The position numbers were made by a program, and so were the translations under genes. A stretch of 29,723 nucleotides of DNA from DATGLE01 sp035294325 (GTDB lineage: Bacteria > Chloroflexota > Ktedonobacteria > Ktedonobacterales > Ktedonobacteraceae), in assembly GCA_035294325.1 (NCBI GenBank), contig DATGLE010000150.1, positions 1 through 29,723 of the forward strand, read 5' to 3'. Below are positions 1-6,832 of the stretch, one piece after another. The notes under the pieces were generated by a model. It had not been told where the DNA came from. It was given only the letters and a program-made list of their open reading frames with translations, and searched no databases. Within the stretch, counting starts at the first letter, position 1. Each line of letters starts with the position of its first letter.

Positions 1-67
1 GCTTTTTCGTGTTAAAAAGGTCAGTCATTTCGGTATCGAGCGAAATATATCTGGTGAGGAGGATTCT

Positions 68-529
68 ATGGCACAGGGTACTGAAGGAACAGAGCGATCT
101 GTAACTGATGAACCAGTGCGGCCAATCGTGGTTGTGGAGGACGATAGAGATCTCGGAGATATGTTGATGGAGGCGCTGGGCCAGGAAACATTCTATCCTG
201 TCCTCTACGCTCAGAATATTCCAGAGGCTATAGATATTTTGAGCGCAGTGACGCCATCGCTTCTGATTCTCGATTATCAGCTTTGCTCAGCGAACGGGCT
301 GCATCTCTATGACCATCTACATGCAGCACAGAGGCTGGATCCATCTCAGGTAATCATGATGAGCGCTCGACTCCCCCGTAAGGAATTGCAGGCTCGACAA
401 TTGCAAGGCATTGAGAAACCCTTTGAGCTGACCGATTTCCTGGGGCTGGTGGAGGAGATGTTATCCGGTCAGGAAGAGACGGTTCGCCTGCATGCCGCCA
501 GAAGGCCGGGGGATGAAAGCCACCTCTGA
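68..529 (+). CDS. Single-domain response regulator (CheY-like receiver)
   Basis: The 153-aa protein is one receiver domain (about residues 18-135) with no output domain. The acidic pocket is D25-D26 (VVVEDD), the phospho-acceptor is D69 in LLILDYQL, the switch Ser is S99 in MMSA and the conserved Lys is K117 in EKPF. All residues needed for phosphotransfer are therefore present. It should work as a phosphorelay intermediate or act through protein contacts. The start is backed by a GAGGAGG ribosome site 6-7 bases upstream. No histidine kinase lies in the window; a partner could lie to the left of base 1. A strong terminator follows at 582, so this gene ends its transcription unit. The N-terminal 17 residues and C-terminal 18 residues are polar and look disordered. 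Confidence 0.9.
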   Translation: MAQGTEGTERSVTDEPVRPIVVVEDDRDLGDMLMEALGQETFYPVLYAQNIPEAIDILSAVTPSLLILDYQLCSANGLHLYDHLHAAQRLDPSQVIMMSARLPRKELQARQLQGIEKPFELTDFLGLVEEMLSGQEETVRLHAARRPGDESHL

Positions 530-581
530 CGGCAATAACCTCAAAAATATTGCTTATCGCATAACAAAGGTGTATGCTATA

Positions 582-614
582 GTGGAGCCATAATCGGATG
601 GCTCCGCTTTTTTT
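582..614 (+). terminator. Rho-independent terminator after the response regulator
   Basis: A 9-bp stem (GTGGAGCCA, 582-590, against TGGCTCCGC, 599-607, with one G-T pair) has an 8-base loop and is followed at once by seven Ts. This is a classic intrinsic terminator on the plus strand. Confidence 0.9.
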
Positions 615-645
615 GCTTCACATAATTTTAAGGAGGATGGCGGAA

Positions 646-915
646 GATACCCGGCAGGGAAGGCATCCGCGAGGGGAGATACCCGCAAGGCGCGATACCC
701 GCAGGGCGCGATACCCGCAGGGCGCGATACCCGCAAGGGCGAGATACCCGCGAGGGCGAGATACCCGCGAGGCGAGATACCCGCAAGGGCGAGATACCCG
801 CAAGGGCGCGATACCCGCAAGGGCGCGATACCCGCAAGGGCGAGATACCCGCGAGGGCGAGATACCCGCGAGGGCGAGATACCCGCGAGGGCGAGATACC
901 CGCGAGGGGTATCTC
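646..915. repeat. 17-bp GC-rich minisatellite ending in a hairpin
   Basis: Fourteen head-to-tail units of GATACCCGCGAGGGCGA or close variants start at 678, 694, 710, 726, 743, 760, 776, 793, 810, 827, 844, 861, 878 and 895; a degenerate unit starts at 646. Most spacings are 17, with 16-base units among the early ones. Variants differ mainly by GCGAG/GCAAG/GCAG and GCGA/GCGC. The last unit is followed by the inverted motif GGGTATCTC (907-915), so the array closes with a GAGATACCC/GGGTATCTC hairpin. Since 17 is not a multiple of three, open frames on both strands run through it by chance and I do not call them genes. It fills the space before the DUF3267 gene. Confidence 0.9.
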
Positions 916-963
916 TACATTAGATGATGAATCCTTGCCTTCATCTGATCCGTCGATTCGATC

Positions 964-1629
964 ATGTCCTTGATTCTGGCTGACCGCTTTCACCCGCGCC
1001 TGCGCCGTGAGCAGCAGGCGGCTATAGATGCCGGGCAAATCCACAAGCGCGACGAGGTTGAGCTGCTCGCGCCAGAACAGTTCCGCCCGCTGATTCTGTA
1101 CAGCCTGCTGTTGCTCTTCGTCGGAGGCATATTCTTTGTGGCGCTGACCATCGCTTCCCTCATCTGGCATCTCCGCACAAACACTTTCACCCTGTACGTG
1201 ACCTCAATCTGGCCTGTGCTGCTGTGGGCCGGAATCAATATTATCAGTTACATCGTGATCCTGCCCGTTCACGAGATCATTCACGCACTCGCCTTTATGC
1301 TGTGGGGGGGCAGGCCGCATTTTGGCGCCAGGCTGCCTATGGTGCTCTACTGCGGGGCAAGGGAGCAGCTCTTTCGCCGCAACCAGTACCTCGTAGTGGG
1401 ACTGGCTCCGCTGGTCGTGATTACCATTGCGGGCATTGTTCTTACACTGCTGGCACCGGTTGCTGCCTCCTATGTCCTCTTTGCCACAGTAGGCAATGTC
1501 TCCGGGGCCGCCGGTGACATATGGGTAGTTGCCAGGCTGCTGCGCCAGCCCCGCCATGTGCTGGTGGAAGATACGCAGATCGGCTACAGGGTGTGGGAGA
1601 TTCCCACCGACAATTCCAGCGTCACATGA
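964..1629 (+). CDS. DUF3267-type integral membrane putative zinc metalloprotease
   Basis: The 221-aa protein has about four hydrophobic segments (approximately residues 42-68, 80-105, 143-163 and 165-185). The second carries HEIIH followed by ALAF, an HExxH zinc-protease motif inside a membrane helix. A later segment, NVSGAAGDIWVV, resembles the conserved N...GD element that supplies a further ligand in site-2-protease-like DUF3267 proteins. The C-terminal D-x-x-G-Y-R stretch is also typical. The family is thought to cleave within or near the membrane, but substrates are unknown. The start is the first ATG after the minisatellite and no strong ribosome site precedes it, so the N-terminus is less certain than the family call. 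Confidence 0.8.
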   Translation: MSLILADRFHPRLRREQQAAIDAGQIHKRDEVELLAPEQFRPLILYSLLLLFVGGIFFVALTIASLIWHLRTNTFTLYVTSIWPVLLWAGINIISYIVILPVHEIIHALAFMLWGGRPHFGARLPMVLYCGAREQLFRRNQYLVVGLAPLVVITIAGIVLTLLAPVAASYVLFATVGNVSGAAGDIWVVARLLRQPRHVLVEDTQIGYRVWEIPTDNSSVT

Positions 1630-1718
1630 AAGAATGCCGCCCGCAGATTGATCACGAGAGGTGGAGGCGCATGACTAACGCCGTCGACCCCATACGCCTC
1701 CACCTTTCTTTGCACCCT

Positions 1719-2195
1719 TTACTCCGCTGACTCGCCCACGAGCAGAGCATCGGGGCAGGAGATCTCGATTTCAGCGCGCGGATTGCTCGCATCGAGGAAC
1801 TTCTGCACATGCAGATCAACGACCTGGCTATCATTGAGGCCCAGGTAGTCGAAAGCGGCGTCCAGAGCGGCCCTGACCGGATCATCCAGTTCCTGACGCC
1901 ACAGGTACGGCAGGTAAAAGCGCAGTTCTACGCTCAGCGGAAATTTGCCGCGCTGCTCATAGAGCCTGCGCATAACATCCTCATTGCAGATCGATGCCCG
2001 CACCAGCCAGGCAAGAGCCTCCCATTTAAAGCGGCGCAGAGTGCTGGTCGAGACCATTCGCATAGCGCCACGCCGGCTCCGCACAATCTGATAAGCATAG
2101 TTGACGCTCGGCGGCAGTGGTAACGATGAGGAGAAAAACACGGCATTCGTCTGACAATGAGAGGAGTGAGCACCATTCGTCCGCGACATCGCCAT
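1719..2195 (-). CDS. RusA-like Holliday junction resolvase
   Basis: The 158-aa protein matches the RusA pattern along its length. Near the N-terminus it has LPLPPSVNYAYQ (residues 25-36), like the LPWPPSNN opening of RusA. Its core ELDDPVRAALDA...GLNDSQVVDLHVQK aligns with the E. coli RusA block holding the catalytic aspartates: E102 takes the place of the first Asp, D104 and D122 are kept, and Arg108 replaces the catalytic Lys. RusA dimers cut four-way junctions symmetrically and are usually phage-borne, but no phage gene is visible here. I chose the ATG at 2195 because AAAGGA lies 6 bases upstream; the upstream extension to 2291 has no such signal. The E-for-D and R-for-K changes leave activity in doubt. 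It stands alone, convergent with the DUF3267 gene. Confidence 0.75.
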   Translation of the reverse strand: MAMSRTNGAHSSHCQTNAVFFSSSLPLPPSVNYAYQIVRSRRGAMRMVSTSTLRRFKWEALAWLVRASICNEDVMRRLYEQRGKFPLSVELRFYLPYLWRQELDDPVRAALDAAFDYLGLNDSQVVDLHVQKFLDASNPRAEIEISCPDALLVGESAE

Positions 2196-2506
2196 AGTGT
2201 CCTTTCTAAAGCGGCCCGCCAGGCGCACCCCAGGGGGAAGGCACGCTCCAACAGCGAGGCCCTGTACACCCTCCAAAGCTCCAATCAGCAACGCTTTACA
2301 TCATATAATACTTTACTCAGACACTCTACAAAAACTCGTCATAGCAGGTCGCGCTGGAATATGCCGTGCGACGCTGAAACAGCCTGCCACATTCGACGCT
2401 CCGGCAATCCCGTTTACTATTATACATGAAAAATATCTCTGCTTCAAATTGATAATATCCAATTTATATATGAATATTAGATTTATTCAAACCCATAAAT
2501 TCTATT
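2196..2506. other. Gene-free, partly AT-rich spacer
   Basis: I see no gene here. The right third (about 2400-2506) is much more AT-rich than its surroundings. It sits between the 5' end of the RusA-like gene and the terminator of the PEBP gene, so it must hold the RusA-like gene's promoter, but I could not pick one with confidence. Confidence 0.5.
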
Positions 2507-2568
2507 AAAAAGAGACCTCCTGCGTTCCCGGGCCGGATTGGTTCCGTTCCAGTTTAACTCAGGAGGTC
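2507..2568 (-). terminator. Terminator downstream of the PEBP gene
   Basis: Read on the minus strand, GACCTCCTG and CAGGAGGTC (plus-strand 2560-2568 and 2514-2522) form a 9-bp stem, extendable to 12 with one mismatch. The loop is long, 37 bases, and a run of five Ts follows (plus-strand A 2507-2511). The long loop makes it less canonical, but placement fits the end of the PEBP unit. Confidence 0.65.
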
Positions 2569-2671
2569 CCTGTTTGCTCCCTCCCCCTACAGTTATTCAA
2601 CATATTCCGGCTGGCTCATGGCACCCAGGCCGCCGGAGGAGGCAGAGGAAGCTGAAAGGTTCCCTTTTCCT

Positions 2672-3307
2672 TTAGCTCTCCAGCTTGAACTTCCCAATGA
2701 TGCTCGTCGCGCCAAGCACATCGGGCGCGATCTCTTGCAGCAGTTTCTCGAAGGTGATGTGCTCCCCGGAGACATGGGAGACCGAGAGTGCGTACACGGT
2801 AAACACGTAATGGTGTGGCTGCCCATCGGGCGGTGGGCAGGGGCCGCCATAGCCAATCGTGCCATAGCTGTTGGTGCCCTCGCTGAACGGGTTCTGGCCG
2901 TGACCGTGCAGCCCATCTACATTGGCGGGGATGTTATACACGATCCAGTGATGGAAGCCGCCCGCGACGGGAGCATCAACATCGTTGATGGTGAAGGCAA
3001 AGCCCTTCGTTCCGGCGGGGACGTTGAACCATTTGAGCGCCGGCGCCATGTTCTTACCGCTACAGCCGGAGCCTTGCGAACCAGGCCCGCCAAACTCGCT
3101 GCTCAGCGGCAGCCAGCCGCCATCGGTAAAATTGGGGCTGACGATGGTGAATGGATGCTCGTCCAGGCTGGATGTTGCCTGCGCGTGGCTGCTGTTCACA
3201 TGTGAAATAACGGGAGAGAACGCCATGAGGGCGCAAGCCAGCAGGCCCACACCCAGCAGTGCCAGGATGCGTTTTGAGAGGTTTCCGGCGAATAGCTTCT
3301 TGTGCAT
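2672..3307 (-). CDS. Secreted YbhB/YbcL-type phosphatidylethanolamine-binding (PEBP) protein
   Basis: The 211-aa protein begins with a lysine-rich n-region and a hydrophobic core (residues 13-36) ending near SHAQA, a Sec signal peptide with probable cleavage around residue 44. The mature part carries PEBP landmarks: SPNF, DVDAP (109-113), FHHWIVYNIP (118-127), a GYGGPCPPPDG loop and a late HHYVFTVYAL. Bacterial YbhB/YbcL proteins share the Raf-kinase-inhibitor fold, and their ligands are mostly unknown. Two cysteines (in GSGCSG and GGPCPP) could form an extracellular disulfide. I start at 3307 because AAAGGAG precedes it; the longer frame to 3493 only reads through a palindromic repeat. Confidence 0.9.
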   Translation of the reverse strand: MHKKLFAGNLSKRILALLGVGLLACALMAFSPVISHVNSSHAQATSSLDEHPFTIVSPNFTDGGWLPLSSEFGGPGSQGSGCSGKNMAPALKWFNVPAGTKGFAFTINDVDAPVAGGFHHWIVYNIPANVDGLHGHGQNPFSEGTNSYGTIGYGGPCPPPDGQPHHYVFTVYALSVSHVSGEHITFEKLLQEIAPDVLGATSIIGKFKLES

Positions 3308-3369
3308 GCTGATCTCCTTTCTAGAATTCCTGGAAAGTGTCCGCTGCTCAGCGCTATCCCCGGTCGTTA

Positions 3370-3501
3370 GTGCGGCTCCGCCGCACCCGGGGATCGCAGG
3401 GATGGGGTGGACCCATGCGCGCAGCGCATGGGTCCACCCCATCCCTGCGATCCAGCGAGCGCCGCAGGCGCGAACATGCAATGGCGCTGGCAATCAGACA
3501 C
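3370..3501 (+). repeat. Variable-arm palindromic element, copy A
   Basis: The core is a perfect 30-bp palindrome: arms 3391-3420 and 3424-3453, loop GCA. The arm apex is ATGCGC/GCGCAT. The left foot is a separate hairpin, GTGCGGC-TCC-GCCGCAC (3370-3386). The right foot begins GCGAGCGCCGCAGGCGCGA and ends in GCAATCAGACAC (to 3501). It lies just upstream of the PEBP gene. The other copies share apex and feet but not the arms. Confidence 0.9.
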
Positions 3502-3598
3502 TTTCTTAATTGTTTATATACCATATCATGATATAGACAACAAGATATTCTTAGAGAGTATATGAGGCTCAGCGTCCCTGTATCTCTATTCAGGCATT

Positions 3599-3706
3599 CG
3601 CGCGGCTCTACCGCACAGGTGATAGAGTCTGGTGTATGGAGAAATGCGCTTAGCGCATTTCTCCATACACCAGACTCTATCAGGCGAACGCCGGGGGCGC
3701 GAGCAG
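3599..3706 (+). repeat. Variable-arm palindromic element, copy B
   Basis: A perfect 30-bp palindrome, arms 3620-3649 and 3653-3682, has loop TTA and the same ATGCGC/GCGCAT apex as copy A; the remaining 24 arm bases are unrelated to A. The left foot is GCGCGGCTCTACCGCAC, a degenerate form of A's left hairpin. The right foot is GCGAACGCCGGGGGCGCGAG and lacks the CAATCAG end. It sits downstream of the MaoC-type gene, about 100 bp from copy A and in the same orientation. Confidence 0.85.
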
Positions 3707-3768
3707 TAGAAAATTCCTATCCAGCATCATTAGAGACTTCAATCAGGTTGTCGTCGAAATCAGCGCCA

Positions 3769-4239
3769 TTAACGCGCCAGCCGCACCTGGGCGGGGAAGC
3801 CGGCAAAGCTGGCCCGCACAACCTCCACGCCGTCTTGATTGACAAAGCTCGCCTTTGCCCGCATCATGCGCCGCGCCGCATCCTTCTCCAGAATCGTCAC
3901 CGTGCAGGTGATCGTGTCGTTTATATAGACCGCCGTGGTGAACTGGAACGACATCTCGGTGGCGAGAAAGCCGAGCATGCCACCTATGTGCGTCATCATG
4001 CTGGCGGTGAGCAGGCCGGGAATGATGCGGCGCCCGAACCAGCTCTGTTCAGCAAAGCTCTGATCGACGTGATAGGGGTTGTAGTCGCCGCTGACGCCGC
4101 AGAAGAGCGCGACATCCCCTTCGGTAAAGGTGCGCCGGAAGGTGAAGGTCTGCCCTGCTTCTATGGTATCGAAGGCCGCTTTCAACTGCTGCTTGAACTC
4201 AGGCGTTGCATCCTGTGGCATAGATTTACAAGATCTCAC
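3769..4239 (-). CDS. MaoC-like hot-dog-fold dehydratase/hydratase
   Basis: The 156-aa protein is the size of a single hot-dog-fold MaoC or (R)-enoyl-CoA hydratase subunit. It shows FTEGDVALFCGVSGDYNPYH, with the hydratase motif S-x-D-x-N-P-x-H-x-D at residues 50-59; D52 and H57 are the expected catalytic pair. The following FGRRIIPGLLTASM is the usual pantetheine-pocket helix. Such enzymes hydrate 2-enoyl-CoA or act on related thioesters. The annotated start is GTG at 4239; ATG at 4221 gives a protein six residues shorter, and neither has a convincing ribosome site. It is flanked by palindromic elements B and C, so it is probably its own unit; a link to the upstream P450 is only positional. 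Confidence 0.85.
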   Translation of the reverse strand: MRSCKSMPQDATPEFKQQLKAAFDTIEAGQTFTFRRTFTEGDVALFCGVSGDYNPYHVDQSFAEQSWFGRRIIPGLLTASMMTHIGGMLGFLATEMSFQFTTAVYINDTITCTVTILEKDAARRMMRAKASFVNQDGVEVVRASFAGFPAQVRLAR

Positions 4240-4293
4240 TTTCTACTTTAAGTACAAGGAATCGATTCCCATTCGCTCGCGCGCCGGGCCTTT

Positions 4294-4424
4294 GTGCGGC
4301 TTCGTCGCACCGGGGATGCTATATTGTGGTGTGACAAATGCGCCAGGCGCATTTGTCACACCACAATATAGCATCCTGCGAGCACCGCAGGCGCGAGCAA
4401 GCGAGCGCGCCGGCAATCAGGCAC
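4294..4424 (+). repeat. Variable-arm palindromic element, copy C
   Basis: This is the most complete copy. The left foot hairpin is GTGCGGC-TTC-GTCGCAC (4294-4310). The perfect 30-bp palindrome has arms 4314-4343 and 4347-4376, loop CAG and apex ATGCGC/GCGCAT. The right foot starts GCGAGCACCGCAGGCGCGAG and ends GGCAATCAGGCAC, abutting the P450 stop codon at 4428-4430. It fills the gap between the P450 and MaoC-type genes. Confidence 0.9.
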
Positions 4425-4427
4425 GCT

Positions 4428-5540
4428 CTAAGCATTCTGAAATGTAACTGGCACATGGTTCACGCCGTGCAGAATACCGCCCAGCGGCTCCAGCAGGCCA
4501 TCGTGCACCAGGCGTATAGCGGCGAAGCGTTCCAGCATGGCCGCCAGCGCGATTCGAGCTTCCAGGCGCGCCAGCGGCGCCCCCGGGCAGCGATGGACGC
4601 CGTAGCCGAAGGCGAGATGGCGATTGGGCAAACGGTTGATCCTGAAGCTCTCGCCATCACGGAACACCGCCTCATCGCGATTGGCCGAGCCAATCCAGGC
4701 CACGATGAACTCGCCGGCCTCGATCCTGCGCCCGCCGAGCGTGGTCCCGCTGGCGCAGACGCGATACATATGGCGCACGGGCGAACGGTAGCGCAGCACC
4801 TCCTCGATAGCCGAAGGCAGCAGAGAGCGGTCCGCGTAGAGCTGCTCCAGCGCCTCCGGGTATTCGTCAAAGCAGAGGAAGGCGTTGCCGATCAAGAGCG
4901 TTGTGGTGATGCTGCCGGCGACCATGAGCAGAACGCAGAAACCCAGTAGCTCTTCGTGTGCAAGCGGCTTCCCCTCGATTCTGCCAGCCAGAAGCAGCGA
5001 AATCACGTCGTCTCGCGGACGCCGGCGATGATCTTCAACCAGGTGCGAAAAGCTCTCATACAATTCAGCCGGCGCCGGCCCTCCCTCGAATACCAATCTA
5101 TATGCCCACTGCTTGAAGCGCTCGCGCTCCTCAACAGGAATACCCAGCAGTTCAGCAATGACCATCACCGGCAGCGGACGCGCCAGGTCATCAATGACAT
5201 CCATCCCTCCCTGCGCGCTTACCTGATCCAGCAACTCCTGCACAATGCGGCTGATGCGTGGGGCAAGACGCGCGATAGCCTGCGTCGTGAAGGCCGGGGC
5301 GATAACCATGCGCAGCAAACGCTGGCGCGGCGGATCCAGGTTGATGATGCTGGTATCGAGCGGCTGATCTCCCCCCTCCGTCAACTGTGAGGAGAAGGTT
5401 TGATAATCCGCAAGCACGCGCTGCACATCCTGGTAACGAAATACGTTCCATGAATGCTCCTGCTCGTCATAATACACGGGATCGCTTTCTCGCATGCGGC
5501 GATACCAGGGAAAAGGATTGAGAAGCTGCTGAGATTCCAT
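4428..5540 (-). CDS. Cytochrome P450
   Basis: The 370-aa protein is a bacterial class I-type soluble P450, slightly shorter than the usual 390-420. The haem-binding loop is FGYGVHRCPG (311-320) with thiolate ligand C318; the K-helix ExxR is E247-R250. The I-helix reads VAGSITTT (207-214), whereas the usual sequence is AGxE/DTT: the acidic residue that helps deliver protons for O2 cleavage is Ile211, while T212 is kept. The N-terminus starts close to the proline-rich FPWYRRMRESDPV, typical of CYP107-like enzymes. No ferredoxin or reductase gene is adjacent, so redox partners must be elsewhere. Substrate cannot be told. Only a weak ribosome site (GAAAGA) precedes the ATG. Confidence 0.92.
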   Translation of the reverse strand: MESQQLLNPFPWYRRMRESDPVYYDEQEHSWNVFRYQDVQRVLADYQTFSSQLTEGGDQPLDTSIINLDPPRQRLLRMVIAPAFTTQAIARLAPRISRIVQELLDQVSAQGGMDVIDDLARPLPVMVIAELLGIPVEERERFKQWAYRLVFEGGPAPAELYESFSHLVEDHRRRPRDDVISLLLAGRIEGKPLAHEELLGFCVLLMVAGSITTTLLIGNAFLCFDEYPEALEQLYADRSLLPSAIEEVLRYRSPVRHMYRVCASGTTLGGRRIEAGEFIVAWIGSANRDEAVFRDGESFRINRLPNRHLAFGYGVHRCPGAPLARLEARIALAAMLERFAAIRLVHDGLLEPLGGILHGVNHVPVTFQNA

Positions 5541-5559
5541 ACTGTATCTTTCTTAGTGT

Positions 5560-5690
5560 GTGTCTGATCCTCGACACCATTGCATGCTCGCGCCTGCGGC
5601 GCTCGCTTGATGGAGCAGGTTGCGCAGGGAAATGCGCTTCGCGCATTTCCCTGCGCAACCTGCTCCATTCCTGGCGCGGCAGAGCCGCGC
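5560..5690 (-). repeat. Variable-arm palindromic element, copy D (inverted)
   Basis: This copy is in the opposite orientation. The perfect palindrome is 28 bp (5610-5637 and 5641-5668), with two further non-pairing positions where other copies reach 30. The loop is TTC and the apex ATGCGC/GCGCAT. On the minus strand the left foot is GCGCGGC-TCT-GCCGCGC (5674-5690) and the right foot is GCGAGCGCCGCAGGCGCGAG, ending ATCAGACAC. It lies upstream of the P450 and downstream of the ChlI-type gene. Confidence 0.88.
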
Positions 5691-5723
5691 GAACTCCCGG
5701 TGAGGGAGGATGCAGATCCCCTC

Positions 5724-6758
5724 TTATAGACCGGGCGATAATTTCTTTTTCACGGCCTGTAATGCCTCTTTGAGCGAGCGAGCGGAGGGCTGCAATGGCA
5801 GGCGTTTGAGACGGTGCGCCAGGGCCATCGGCGCGATAGTGTAGACATGCTCGGGCGTTACCTCCGTCACTCCAAGGTAGGCGGCATAGGTCTGGGCCGC
5901 GCGCCGCATGACGATATCACCGCGATGCCCATCGATGTCAAGCTCAATATTAATCATCGCGATCAGTTCGGCGACCTCGCGCGGAACGATCACGCGCCGC
6001 TCCAGTTGCGCCGCGCGTAGAATACGCCCGCGCAGCTCCTCTTCGGCGCCGGCATACTCCGCCAGCAGCGCCTCCGGCCCGGCCTCAAAGCGCTCGCGCA
6101 GCTCGACGATCTCCACGCGCTGGCGCACATTGTGGATGGAAGCGATATCGATACAGAGGCCGAAGCGGTCGGTAAGCTGCGGGCGCAACTCGCCCTCCTC
6201 CGGGTTCATCGTGCCAACCAGCATAAAGCGCGCTGGATGGCTATAGGAAACACCCTCGCGCTCGACGATATTGACGCCCATCGCGGCGGCATCGAGCAGC
6301 ACATCGACCACGTAATCATCGAGCAGGTTCACTTCATCGACGTAGAGAATGCCCCGGTTGGCCTCGGCGAGCACACCCGGCTCGAAGCGCCGCTCCCCTT
6401 CGCGCAGCGCATGCTCCAGGTCCAGCGTGCCCACTACGCGATCCTCCGAAGCGTTGATGGGCAGATCGACGACGCGCATGCGCCGCCGCGTTACCGGCAG
6501 CTTCTCGCCGCGCTCCGTGCGCTCGCGGCAGGATATGCACATCGCCGCCGGTTCCTCCGGTGGACACGAGAACGGGCAGTCGCTCACGACGGAGAGTTCG
6601 GGCAGTACGGCGGCCAGCGCCCGCACCGCCGTCGACTTGGCCGTCCCCCTCTCGCCACGAATGAGCACCCCGCCGATGGCCGGTTGAATGGCGTTGAGAA
6701 TGAGGGCCAGTTTCATCTCCTCCTGGCCCACGATGGCGCTGAATGGAAATGTGTACAT
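5724..6758 (-). CDS. ChlI/BchI-type chelatase AAA+ ATPase
   Basis: The 344-aa protein is an AAA+ ATPase of the magnesium/cobalt chelatase I-subunit type. Walker A is GERGTAKST (35-43) and Walker B is ILYVDE (137-142), followed by NLLDDYVVDVLLDAAA and GTMNPEEGELRPQLTDRFG (sensor 1 and arginine-finger region). Between Walker A and B there is a four-cysteine insert, CPFSC...CISC (C61, C65, C74, C77). The family forms ATP-driven rings that drive metal insertion with a D subunit and a large H/CobN subunit. A ChlD-type gene lies just upstream on the same strand, but no large subunit is in the window. I use the ATG at 6758; the longer frame starts at a TTG inside palindrome E. No clear ribosome site is visible. 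Confidence 0.85.
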   Translation of the reverse strand: MYTFPFSAIVGQEEMKLALILNAIQPAIGGVLIRGERGTAKSTAVRALAAVLPELSVVSDCPFSCPPEEPAAMCISCRERTERGEKLPVTRRRMRVVDLPINASEDRVVGTLDLEHALREGERRFEPGVLAEANRGILYVDEVNLLDDYVVDVLLDAAAMGVNIVEREGVSYSHPARFMLVGTMNPEEGELRPQLTDRFGLCIDIASIHNVRQRVEIVELRERFEAGPEALLAEYAGAEEELRGRILRAAQLERRVIVPREVAELIAMINIELDIDGHRGDIVMRRAAQTYAAYLGVTEVTPEHVYTIAPMALAHRLKRLPLQPSARSLKEALQAVKKKLSPGL

Positions 6759-6777
6759 GTTTAATTTTGATTTACTT

Positions 6778-6828
6778 GGATAGGTGTTGAGCAATAGTGG
6801 CGGAGCCGCTATCGCTCAACGCCTATCC
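6778..6828. repeat. Palindromic element, copy E (degenerate)
   Basis: Arms of 24 bases (6778-6801 and 6805-6828) with loop GGA pair with three transition mismatches. The apex is GTGGC-GGA-GCCGC, unlike the ATGCGC class, and resembles copy G. It fills the short gap between the alcohol dehydrogenase and ChlI-type genes and lacks recognisable feet. Confidence 0.7.
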
Positions 6829-6832
6829 TGTG

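Noticed and set aside
646..915. CRISPR array
   Set aside because: Units are contiguous 16-17-mers without unique spacers, and no cas gene is present.
554..1170. Open frames on both strands across the 17-bp minisatellite (RYPRGRDTRE-like and MRVSRP-like repeats)
   Set aside because: The 17-bp period shifts frame each unit and leaves several frames open by chance; no ribosome site, and one frame overlaps the DUF3267 gene antisense.
3391..3453. Reading the long palindromes only as Rho-independent terminators
   Set aside because: No T-run follows the stems, some lie upstream of genes or inside an operon, and the conserved feet are not explained by termination.
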